This document shows, one piece after another, positions 25,032 to 32,683 of a DNA stretch of 36,085 nucleotides. Made by a program: the position numbers and the translations under genes. Source of the stretch: JAVVTR01 sp036653535 (GTDB lineage: Bacteria > Bacteroidota > Bacteroidia > Bacteroidales > P3); assembly GCA_036653535.1 (NCBI GenBank), contig JAVVTR010000024.1, forward strand, positions 1 through 36,085. Reading direction: 5' to 3'. The notes beneath the pieces were generated by a model, which saw nothing but the letters and a program-made list of their open reading frames with translations, had not been told where the DNA came from and did no database searches. How positions within the stretch are numbered: the stretch's first letter is position 1; every line of letters starts with the position of its first letter.

Positions 25032-25039
25032 TATCTTTG
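25032..25039 (+). promoter_or_regulatory. -7 box for the His-rich protein gene
   Basis: TATCTTTG matches TAnnTTTG, 36 bases before the ATG at 25076, giving a leader of about 30 bases. No convincing -33 TTTG lies at the usual distance, which would fit an activated promoter. Confidence 0.6.
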
Positions 25040-25040
25040 C

Positions 25041-25071
25041 CCCACAAAATTTCTTTGCTCCCACAAAATTT
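25041..25071 (+). promoter_or_regulatory. direct repeat of CCCACAAAATTT over the start of transcription (possible operator)
   Basis: CCCACAAAATTT occurs at 25041-25052 and 25060-25071, each preceded by TTTGC. The copies are 19 bases apart (about two helical turns), span the predicted transcript start and end 4 bases before the start codon. The same 12-mer forms the arms of the inverted repeat at 17856-17968. Confidence 0.55.
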
Positions 25072-25075
25072 ATAA

Positions 25076-25411
25076 ATGAAAAAAAAGGCATTTAACATAC
25101 TCAAATACCTATTAATAGTTCTTTTTGTGAGCTATTATTGTGAGAGTACGCTTTTTTTACATACTCATAATTTTACTTGGGGTACCGTTACCCATTCTCA
25201 TCCCTATATGCCTACAGGACCGCACACTCATACCTCTTCTGAGTGTCAAACCATACAATTTCTTACCAATTTATTATTTACTTTTAGTGGCACTACCTTT
25301 ATTGCCTTTATTTTCCGTGCGACTCCCATTTTTCAGGCTCCACGTTTACACGCTTTAGCCAAATATATCTTAGAAAACTGTTCTCTTAGAGCACCTCCTG
25401 CCATAGTCTAG
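25076..25411 (+). CDS. small His-rich membrane protein next to a heavy-metal efflux system
   Basis: 111 residues. A first membrane segment (about 7-28) is followed by a loop of about 30 residues with eight His (HTHNFTWGTV, THSHPYMP, PHTHTSS), then a second membrane segment (about 62-82) and a basic tail ending LRAPPAIV. I recall similar small proteins upstream of cation efflux genes in Bacteroidetes, with no assigned function. The His cluster suggests binding of Zn, Cu, Co or Ni, most likely on the periplasmic side. The gene has its own -7 box and precedes czcB by 218 bases. A role as metal chaperone, sensor or buffer for the RND pump is inferred from location only. Confidence 0.8.
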   Translation: MKKKAFNILKYLLIVLFVSYYCESTLFLHTHNFTWGTVTHSHPYMPTGPHTHTSSECQTIQFLTNLLFTFSGTTFIAFIFRATPIFQAPRLHALAKYILENCSLRAPPAIV

Positions 25412-25629
25412 TCCCAAGAGTTTAATCTCTACTTACTCCTTATGGCTTCACGAAATGCTTGGTTTCTTCAAAAAACCTTTCTTTTCTTTCTTCTTACTCT
25501 TTTTTTTAAATAAAGGGAAAGGGGGAGTAATCTATTTTACACTGCAAAAACTTCATTATAGGATAATATAGCACAAACTATGGCTTATAATAGAATTTTT
25601 GCGAAAAGATTATATATAATTATAAGTAA

Positions 25630-26739
25630 ATGAAATATTCAATAATACCCTTATGGGCCATGTTGTGTTTATATGGATGCAGCGAAAAAAATATAAACCA
25701 AACAGAAAAAAACGAAATAAGTATCCAAAAGGACGTAATTTGCCTTGAGGATCACTCTCCCATTCTAAAAAAAATAAAAATACAGGAAGTTAAAACTTCC
25801 CCCTACCAAGCACAATTTAGTACTTCCGGTGTAGTAAAAGCTATTCCAAGTTCTTATGCTGAAATTGCAAGTCCTTTTTCTGGGCGTATTGTGCATTCTT
25901 TTGTTCGTTTAGGACAAAGCGTTAGGGTAGGAAGTCCACTTTTTTCTATTAGTTCTCCCTCCTTTTCTGAAACTGGAAAAAACTATTTCGACTCCAAGCA
26001 AGAAATGGAACAGGCTCTAAAAAATTTAAAACGAGAAAAAGATCTATTATCCAATGGGGTAGGTGTTGCTAAAGAAGTAGAAGAGGCCGAACTTAACTAT
26101 CAATTAAAAAAGCAAAATTTCGAAAATGCCAAATCCGCATTAAGGGTTTTTCAGGTGGATCCCGGTCAATTAAAATTAGGGGAAGCATTAATTGTTCGTT
26201 CTCCTATTGCGGGTAAGGTTGTAGTAAACCATATTTTACTTGGTCAATATATCAAGGAAGAGGACCCCGCACAAGCTGTAGTGGCCGATTTAAGCAAAGT
26301 ATGGGTGGTAGCTCACGTAAAAGAAAAAGATATTCCCTTAATGGAGCATCTACAAGCAGTGGAGATTCGGCTTTCCGCCTCTAAAGACGAGCCTATCCAT
26401 GGTAGGGTTTATCATATTAGTGAGATGTTGGATGAGGCAACCCGTTCGGCAGAAGTAATTATAGAATGTGATAATAAGCAAGGGCGAATAAAACCGTTTA
26501 TGTATGGAAATGTATTACTTACAGAGGAAAGTAAAAATGTTATACAAATTCCCACCTCCGCCATTTTGCAAGAAGAGGAAAGTATTTATGTATTAATTGC
26601 CAAGGGAAAAAATCAATTTCGCAAAGTTCCTATTGTAGTATCCGATAATGTAGAGGATCGATCGGTGGTTAGTCGAGGTTTGAAAGTAGGAGATAAGATA
26701 GTGGCAGAGGGCGCTTTTTATTTATTAGATAGCAAATAG
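25630..26739 (+). CDS. czcB: RND efflux periplasmic adaptor, CzcB/CusB type
   Basis: 369 residues. Lipoprotein signal with Cys17 (LCLYGCSEK). The membrane-fusion layout is clear: a barrel-sandwich strand (IASPFSGRIVHSFVRLGQSVRVGSPLFSI), an alpha-hairpin of about 110-180 (SKQEMEQALKNLKREKDLL, EAELNYQLKKQNFENAKSAL), the second lipoyl half (VRSPIAGKVVVNHILLGQYI), then beta-barrel and membrane-proximal domains (DLSKVWVVAHVKEKDI, IQIPTSAILQEEESIYV). It connects the inner-membrane pump to the outer-membrane channel. The pump gene starts 8 bases downstream. Confidence 0.95.
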   Translation: MKYSIIPLWAMLCLYGCSEKNINQTEKNEISIQKDVICLEDHSPILKKIKIQEVKTSPYQAQFSTSGVVKAIPSSYAEIASPFSGRIVHSFVRLGQSVRVGSPLFSISSPSFSETGKNYFDSKQEMEQALKNLKREKDLLSNGVGVAKEVEEAELNYQLKKQNFENAKSALRVFQVDPGQLKLGEALIVRSPIAGKVVVNHILLGQYIKEEDPAQAVVADLSKVWVVAHVKEKDIPLMEHLQAVEIRLSASKDEPIHGRVYHISEMLDEATRSAEVIIECDNKQGRIKPFMYGNVLLTEESKNVIQIPTSAILQEEESIYVLIAKGKNQFRKVPIVVSDNVEDRSVVSRGLKVGDKIVAEGAFYLLDSK

Positions 26740-26747
26740 AATAGAGT

Positions 26748-29700
26748 ATGAAAAAACTAATTTATGAAGCGATACATAAGCGAAGCCTTATGTTCGTACT
26801 CTTTGCACTATTGGCTATAGTAGGCTATTATTGTTGGACCAAATTGTCTATAGATGCCTATCCCGACATTGCCGATGTAACGGTACAGGTAGTAACCCAA
26901 GTGCCTGGAATGGCAGCCGAAGAAATGGAACAACAGATTAGTATTCCTATTGAGCGTGCAATGAATGGTATGCCGGCTATGAAAGTAATGCGTAGTAAAA
27001 ATACTTTTGGTCTTTCTACCGTAATTATGGTTTTTGAAGATGGAACCCAAGACTATTGGGCCCGTCAGCGGGTGCAGGAACGTTTAAGAGATGTAGAATT
27101 ACCCTACAATGCCATTCCATCACTCAATCCTTTGACTTCTCCTACCGGTGAAATTTTTCGCTACATTGTGGAAAGCAAAAATCACGATCTACGACAAATC
27201 ACGGATCTACATAAATGGCTTATCATTCCACGTCTTAAACAGGTTACAGGAGTAGCCGATGTGAGTAATTTTGGAGGTATTACTACTCAATTTCAAATAG
27301 AGATTGACCCCTCTAAGATGAACCAATACGATATTTCCTTAAGCGAAATTACCGAGAAAATAGAGAAAAACAATCTCTCTTCTGGTGGTAGTATGCTCTC
27401 TCACGGAGATTTAAGTTATGTTATTCGAGGAATAGGTTTGCTTAAATCCTTGGAAGAATTAGGTAATATTGTAGTAAAAACCCAAAATGGGGTTCCTATC
27501 TATCTTCAAGATATAGGTACTCTCAAATATGGAACCTTGGAACGCAAAGGGGTGCTTGGATTTACCGACTCTAAGCGAGATTATAGCGATGGCGTGGAGG
27601 GTATTGTACAAATGCTAAGAGGGCAAAATCCATCGGAAGTTCTGCAAGGAGTGAAAGCAGCCGTGGAAGAACTCAATGAAACTGGCTTACCTAAAGGCGT
27701 TTCTATACATCCTTTTATGGATAGAACCGAATTAGTAAATACTACTTTACATACCGTTTCTCATACTTTAATAGAGGGAATGATATTGGTATTATTGGTG
27801 TTGATACTATTTTTAAGAAGTTGGAAAGGAGCGGTTTTGGTAGCCATAACCATTCCATTCTCTTTACTTATAGCCTTTATTTTAATGAAAATCACCAATA
27901 TTCCCGCCAATTTACTTTCTTTAGGAGCTATAGACTTTGGCATTATAGTAGATGGAGCTATTGTAATGATGGAAACTATTCTAAAAAAGCGAGAAAGTGA
28001 TCCAGAAGAAGAATTAACGAAGGATGGCATTATAAAACGGGCCACCGAGGTAGCACGACCCATATTCTTTTCCACTCTTATTATTATTACCGCCTATTTG
28101 CCTTTATTTTCTTTTGAACATATAGAAAAGAAAATGTTTACGCCCATGGCTTACACGGTTGGTTACGCACTAATAGGAGCTTTAGCAGTGGCCTTATTAC
28201 TTATTCCTGGTTTAGCATTTATTGCTTATAGAATGCCAAGTAAAAGCTATAAAAACCGATGGTTAGAACGCCTAAATAATATTTACAGTACACAAACAAG
28301 CAAAATTCTAAATAAACCACGCCGAATTATAGTTCCTTTACTTTGTATTTTAATGGGTGCAAGCGTATTATCTATAACAGTGGGTAAGGATTTTCTTCCT
28401 CCCTTAGACGAAGGTTCCATTTGGATACAAGTACAACTTCCTCCAGGAATTTCCATGGAAAAATCTAAAGAGTTAGGAGCGGAACTTAGGGCAGAACTTA
28501 AAACTTTTGACGAAGTATCTTATATCATGACCCAAGTGGGTCGTGACGATGAGGGAGCAGAGGCTTTTTCCCTTTCCCATATAGAATGTGGAGTAGGACT
28601 TCAAGCCTATAATACATGGAAAAGTGGCCGCACCAAAGCGGAATTGATAGAAGTAATGAATGAAAGGCTCCAAAAAATACCGGGGCTTTCTATAGGATTT
28701 TCCCAACCCATCATAGATATGGTTATGGATCAGGTAGCTGGATCCCACAGCGATTTGGCTATTAAAATTTATGGGGACGATCTCCATGAAACACGGAAAA
28801 TAGCAGAACAAATCGCCTCCACGCTAAAGATTATACCAGGAGCTGTAGATGTGGCCGTGGATCAAGAACCTCCCTTACCACAACTTCAAATCATTGCCAA
28901 TAGGGAAAGTATTGCTCAATACGGACTAAATGTATCGGATGTAACTGAACTAATAGAATTAGCTATTGGAGGAAAGGCTATATCCCAAATTTTTATGGGT
29001 AGCAAATCATACGATGTAATTTGTAGATACAACGAAAGTAGCAGAAATACACCCGAAAGAATAGCTTCCCTAATGCTTACCACTTCGGATGGAGTGAAAA
29101 TCCCACTCTCGCAAGTGTCTCAGATTAAGACAACTACTGGAGCAAGTACCATTACTCGCGAACAAAATAAGCGACACCTAAGCGTGAGGGTTAATCTTAG
29201 AGGGGTAGATTTAAGTTCTTTTTTAAAGCAAGCCAATCGAGCCATAGATGACAAGGTAAAATACGATTCAGAGAATATACAACTAAAATGGGCTGGACAG
29301 TTTGAAAACCAACACCGTGCCTATTCTCGTTTAGCCATGGTAATACCCTTAACTTTAGCAATAATGCTACTACTGCTTATTGTTGCTACTGGAAAATTTC
29401 GTCAGGCAGCAACCCTAATGAGTGTAGTACCTTTGGCTTTATTTGGAGGCATGTTGGCTTTGAATGTACGTGGCATGACCCTAAATGTGTCGTCGGCCGT
29501 TGGCTTTATAGCTCTATTTGGAGTGGCTATACAAAATGGCGTAATTATGATTTCCCATATTAATAATTTACGCAAAGATGAAAGAGTAGAGTTAAAAGAG
29601 GCAATTCTCTCGGGAAGCAAGCATAGATTTCGACCTATTCTTATGACGGCCTCCGTAGCCATTCTCGGACTTCTTCCAGCTTCTCTTTCCACCGGTATAG

Positions 29701-29855
29701 GCTCCGATGTACAACGTCCCTTAGCCACAGTAATTGTATATGGATTACTATTTTCCACTATAGTTACCCTTTATATTCTACCAGCCCTATACTATATGGT
29801 AGAAAAATATCATTTAAAACGTAAACGTGCAGAACCCATTATTCATGAAAAATAA
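26748..29855 (+). CDS. czcA: heavy-metal efflux RND pump, CzcA/CusA type
   Basis: 1035 residues, the typical HME-RND length. The N-terminal membrane segment (about 14-30) is followed by a periplasmic porter region; the central membrane block includes TM4 with SLGAIDFGIIVDGAIVMME, placing Asp396, Asp402 and Glu409 where the proton-relay DFGxxxDGAxxxxE motif sits. This pattern is the one linked to Zn/Co/Cd exporters rather than Cu/Ag ones; that is family knowledge, not proof of substrate. FLPPLDEGSIWIQVQLPPGIS, and SAVGFIALFGVAIQNGVIM in the second half, are also typical. The pump uses the proton gradient to expel divalent metal across both membranes with the neighbouring subunits. The next gene starts inside its last codons. 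Confidence 0.97.
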   Translation: MKKLIYEAIHKRSLMFVLFALLAIVGYYCWTKLSIDAYPDIADVTVQVVTQVPGMAAEEMEQQISIPIERAMNGMPAMKVMRSKNTFGLSTVIMVFEDGTQDYWARQRVQERLRDVELPYNAIPSLNPLTSPTGEIFRYIVESKNHDLRQITDLHKWLIIPRLKQVTGVADVSNFGGITTQFQIEIDPSKMNQYDISLSEITEKIEKNNLSSGGSMLSHGDLSYVIRGIGLLKSLEELGNIVVKTQNGVPIYLQDIGTLKYGTLERKGVLGFTDSKRDYSDGVEGIVQMLRGQNPSEVLQGVKAAVEELNETGLPKGVSIHPFMDRTELVNTTLHTVSHTLIEGMILVLLVLILFLRSWKGAVLVAITIPFSLLIAFILMKITNIPANLLSLGAIDFGIIVDGAIVMMETILKKRESDPEEELTKDGIIKRATEVARPIFFSTLIIITAYLPLFSFEHIEKKMFTPMAYTVGYALIGALAVALLLIPGLAFIAYRMPSKSYKNRWLERLNNIYSTQTSKILNKPRRIIVPLLCILMGASVLSITVGKDFLPPLDEGSIWIQVQLPPGISMEKSKELGAELRAELKTFDEVSYIMTQVGRDDEGAEAFSLSHIECGVGLQAYNTWKSGRTKAELIEVMNERLQKIPGLSIGFSQPIIDMVMDQVAGSHSDLAIKIYGDDLHETRKIAEQIASTLKIIPGAVDVAVDQEPPLPQLQIIANRESIAQYGLNVSDVTELIELAIGGKAISQIFMGSKSYDVICRYNESSRNTPERIASLMLTTSDGVKIPLSQVSQIKTTTGASTITREQNKRHLSVRVNLRGVDLSSFLKQANRAIDDKVKYDSENIQLKWAGQFENQHRAYSRLAMVIPLTLAIMLLLLIVATGKFRQAATLMSVVPLALFGGMLALNVRGMTLNVSSAVGFIALFGVAIQNGVIMISHINNLRKDERVELKEAILSGSKHRFRPILMTASVAILGLLPASLSTGIGSDVQRPLATVIVYGLLFSTIVTLYILPALYYMVEKYHLKRKRAEPIIHEK

Positions 29856-31107
29856 CATTTTAATCTTAATAGTTTTCCTGCCTCTAATAGTAGAAGCACA
29901 ACTAAAAAAAAATATAAGTTTCGATCAATACATAGAACAAGTACAGCAAAAAAACATTGCTTATGCCGCTGAGAAACTAAATATTTCCATTGCCGATGCC
30001 AATATTACTTCCGCTAAGATATTTTTAGATCCTTCTTTATCGGTAGAATACGCCTATAACGATGATCATAGAATGCAAATGGGACAGGGGATATCGGCCG
30101 AATTAAGCAAAACTTTTTCTGTAGGTAAACGCAAAGTAAAAATCGATTTTGCCAATAAAGAAAAGGAAAGAGACTTAGCTCTTTTAGAAGATTATTTTCG
30201 GAATCTACGAGCCGAAGCCAGCATTACCTATTTAGAAGCTATTAAGCAGGAAAAACTCTACGAAGTGCAGCTAAAATCTTATTATAGTATTAGCGAATTG
30301 GCAAAGGGCGACAGTATTAGATTTGTTCTTGGTAAAATTACTGCAGTAGATGCCCTACAAAGCCGTATAGAAGCAGATATTATTTATAACGAACTACTTC
30401 AGGCCCAAAGCGAACTCTATCATGCCTATGCTGCTTTGTATATTCCTATGGGACAATTTAATGCCGATACCCTTTATGTTCCTATAGGAAGTTTAAATAT
30501 GCGTAAGCGAATATGGGATCTTCTGCCTTTGTTATCTCAATCCTTAGAAAATCGTTCCGATTTGGTAGCCTCCCTCAAAGAGGTAGAACTTGCGCAAAAG
30601 GCATTAAAATTGGCTAAGAGAGAAAAAAACATAGACTTTGATGTGGCTTTAGGTTATAATTACAACACGGAAGTACGCAACGAACTTGCTCCAGCACCTA
30701 AATTTCAGGGGCTTACTCTTTCGGTATCTATTCCTCTGAAATTTTCCAATTTTAATAAAGGAAGTGTTTCTATAGGTAATTTACAAGCACGACAAGCAGA
30801 AAATCACTATGAGCAGGCTCAATTGGAAATAAAAACGGAAGTTTCGCAAAACTACCATGCCTATCAAAGTTTTTGCAAGCAAGTAGAAAATTTCACCAAG
30901 GGAATATTAGAAGAGGCAAAAGCAGGTTTAGATGGGAAAATATACAGTTATCAACGTGGAGAAAATTCCTTATTGGAAGTCTTAGATGCTAGAAGAACCT
31001 ATAATAACGTGCAGTCGACTTATATAGAAACTCTTTTTCAATGTGCTCTTTCTCTTATAGAAATAGAAAAGAGCGTAGGTATATGGGATATTAAGGTGGA
31101 ACCATAA
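29845..31107 (+). CDS. czcC: TolC-family outer-membrane channel of the metal efflux system (CzcC type)
   Basis: 420 residues from the ATG at 29845 (MKNNILILIVFLPLIVEAQ, a signal peptide). A GTG start 18 bases earlier is possible but would add residues before the signal. It overlaps the pump gene by 11 bases. The body consists of long amphipathic helices in two repeats (FDQYIEQVQQKNIAYAAEKL, RSDLVASLKEVELAQKALKL), typical of TolC-like factors, and the late KIYSYQRGENSLLEVLDARRTY motif is characteristic of the family. Gene order is adaptor-pump-channel (B-A-C). Confidence 0.93.
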   Translation: MKNNILILIVFLPLIVEAQLKKNISFDQYIEQVQQKNIAYAAEKLNISIADANITSAKIFLDPSLSVEYAYNDDHRMQMGQGISAELSKTFSVGKRKVKIDFANKEKERDLALLEDYFRNLRAEASITYLEAIKQEKLYEVQLKSYYSISELAKGDSIRFVLGKITAVDALQSRIEADIIYNELLQAQSELYHAYAALYIPMGQFNADTLYVPIGSLNMRKRIWDLLPLLSQSLENRSDLVASLKEVELAQKALKLAKREKNIDFDVALGYNYNTEVRNELAPAPKFQGLTLSVSIPLKFSNFNKGSVSIGNLQARQAENHYEQAQLEIKTEVSQNYHAYQSFCKQVENFTKGILEEAKAGLDGKIYSYQRGENSLLEVLDARRTYNNVQSTYIETLFQCALSLIEIEKSVGIWDIKVEP

Positions 31108-31121
31108 AATAGTTTTCCTTG

Positions 31122-31535
31122 TTACCAATGAATTTTATACCAAAAAGATTCTCTTTTAATCCGTATTTTCATGGCTTTATGTATGCTTTGAGCTACGAGA
31201 ATTAAAGGAATACATTGCTGTTCTTCCAACCATGCTATGGCTTTCTCGTTTTTTTTCGTAGCTTGATAAAAATGAAAGAGGAGGGGATCGGGGTATTGGT
31301 AAAGCCATTCTATGGCCTTAGGTTCATCATCTATGGCATTGGCTAATACCCCCATTTCCGGGTATCCATTTTCTAACAACCATTTTAAGGCATCGTCTTC
31401 CCCCAATATTGCATTAGAAAATGCCGCCCATTGAGGGTAACCCAAATCTAATAATTTTTGAAAATTGGCGTTGGATCCCTCTACAGCCTTAGCAAACAAC
31501 GAATATACCTGCAAGGGATAATCTTCTATTTTCAT
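31122..31535 (-). CDS. small protein built from about four 25-residue repeats
   Basis: 137 residues, no signal or membrane segment. Three 25-residue units can be aligned by eye, each ending in Trp: LLDLGYPQW...ALKW, LLENGYPEM...AIEW and LYQYPDPLL...AIAW, with a degenerate fourth (LEEQQCIPL) before a basic tail. The units look helical (a helix-turn-helix each), suggesting a small alpha-solenoid scaffold. I know no named family for it. It lies 74 bases downstream of the radical SAM gene on the same strand and ends 14 bases from the convergent channel gene. Ankyrin-like repeats (33 residues) do not fit the 25-residue period. Confidence 0.75.
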   Translation of the reverse strand: MKIEDYPLQVYSLFAKAVEGSNANFQKLLDLGYPQWAAFSNAILGEDDALKWLLENGYPEMGVLANAIDDEPKAIEWLYQYPDPLLFHFYQATKKNEKAIAWLEEQQCIPLILVAQSIHKAMKIRIKRESFWYKIHW

Positions 31536-31609
31536 TTTATGGTACTAATGAAGTTTATAAATTTAAACTGCTTCTAAAATTTTATCTAAAAATTTACCTA
31601 AAAACGCTC

Positions 31610-32473
31610 TCAATAATAAGCTCCCACCTGCTTTATTCCACTTTCTTTGATTTTAGTTGCCAATGACTCCAATTCTTTTTGGCTTAACTTAACTAAATTA
31701 TTAGTTGGCGTTTCTCTATCTAAGCCATAAATCATAAGCCCATGTGGTTTTATATAGGCAATTTTACTCAACCATGCTTCCCATTCTTTCCCCTGGGTAT
31801 TATCTATAAAAAAGGCTCCGTTTATTTTTTGTCTAAAGAAAAGAGTTTGTATATAAAAGGGATATTGAAAAGAGAGAAGGTGAAGATTTTCAATTAGTTG
31901 ATTATAGTTGTTTTCCATATTTTTATCGGAGAATTTATCTAAATTAGATAAGCAAAAATTGGTATTCAAACGATTAATACGGCCATACATTTCCGGCGTT
32001 CCGGCATCTAATTTCAAAAGGCATAAGTCGGCTTTCTTTAAAGCCTCTATAACAGAGGCTGAACCTATACGGCTGGCATTGGAGATAATAGTAAGCTTGG
32101 GGCCCTTTTGGGAAACGTCACCTAAATACAGCGTTCGTAAACGCCCCACTTCTTCTACTATCTGTTCAAATTCCGGATGTAGGGTAGGTTCTCCATTACC
32201 GGAAAAAGTAATAGAATTAATTTCTTGTTTGCTTTCTTTAAAATGTATTAAACTATTTTCTAAAGCTTTGGAAACTTGCTCCAGTGTAGGCAAATGGAGG
32301 CTATCCGCAAGAGAAGTATTTAGGGTAGGATCCTGGTTTAGGCCACATTCACAATAAATACAATTATAATTACATATTTTATGCTGGGTTGGTAAAAGAT
32401 TAATGCCTAAGGAAAGTCCCAAACGCCGGCTGTGGATAGGTCCACTAATAATATTAGGATATAAGAAACTCAT
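31610..32473 (-). CDS. radical SAM protein (COG0731-like)
   Basis: 287 residues. The N-terminal segment (IISGPIHSRRLGLSLGINLLP) and the CX3CX2C motif Cys34-Cys38-Cys41 (CNYNCIYCECG) are those of a radical SAM family widespread in Bacteroidetes and other anaerobes. FSGNGEPTLHPEF is the SAM-binding GGE-like motif and KLDAGTPEMYGRIN resembles the next strand. The family is often annotated as 'wyosine base formation-like', but its substrate is unknown. No second cluster motif is obvious. Its promoter places the transcript start at or near the start codon (see the 32479-32508 entry). Confidence 0.9.
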   Translation of the reverse strand: MSFLYPNIISGPIHSRRLGLSLGINLLPTQHKICNYNCIYCECGLNQDPTLNTSLADSLHLPTLEQVSKALENSLIHFKESKQEINSITFSGNGEPTLHPEFEQIVEEVGRLRTLYLGDVSQKGPKLTIISNASRIGSASVIEALKKADLCLLKLDAGTPEMYGRINRLNTNFCLSNLDKFSDKNMENNYNQLIENLHLLSFQYPFYIQTLFFRQKINGAFFIDNTQGKEWEAWLSKIAYIKPHGLMIYGLDRETPTNNLVKLSQKELESLATKIKESGIKQVGAYY

Positions 32474-32478
32474 AACGA

Positions 32479-32508
32479 CAAAGTTAAAGTATTTTTAGTA
32501 AATAATAA
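32479..32508 (-). promoter_or_regulatory. promoter of the radical SAM gene, predicting a nearly leaderless transcript
   Basis: On the minus strand TTTA (32508-32505), an 18-base spacer and TAACTTTG (32486-32479) match the consensus with one change. The -7 box ends only five bases before the ATG at 32473, so the mRNA would begin at or within a few bases of the start codon. Confidence 0.55.
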
Positions 32509-32653
32509 AATAGAATAGAATTTGGGTATTCATGGAGCATTCTACTCCCAAATACAATTTTAAGTAAAAGTACTAAAAAAACAACTTTTCCATTGCATAT
32601 CTTGGGCAAATTCTAATAGGAAAGATTTCATTTTTAGAATGGGATAAAATCCT

Positions 32654-32661
32654 TACTTTTG
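32654..32661 (+). promoter_or_regulatory. -7 box for the TonB-dependent receptor gene
   Basis: TACTTTTG matches TAnnTTTG, 23 bases before the ATG at 32684. The -33 position shows TTTT (32631-32634, 19-base spacer). No cobalamin-riboswitch-like structure is visible in 32482-32683. Confidence 0.65.
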
Positions 32662-32683
32662 CGCCAAATAAAAAAAACAAATC

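Noticed and set aside
25442..25513. 23-codon frame between the His-rich gene and czcB
   Set aside because: Short, Phe/Leu-rich from a T-rich tract, and without supporting signals.
32482..32683. Cobalamin or other riboswitch upstream of the TonB-dependent receptor
   Set aside because: The promoter -7 box lies only 23 bases before the start codon, leaving no room for a riboswitch, and no B12-box-like sequence was seen.
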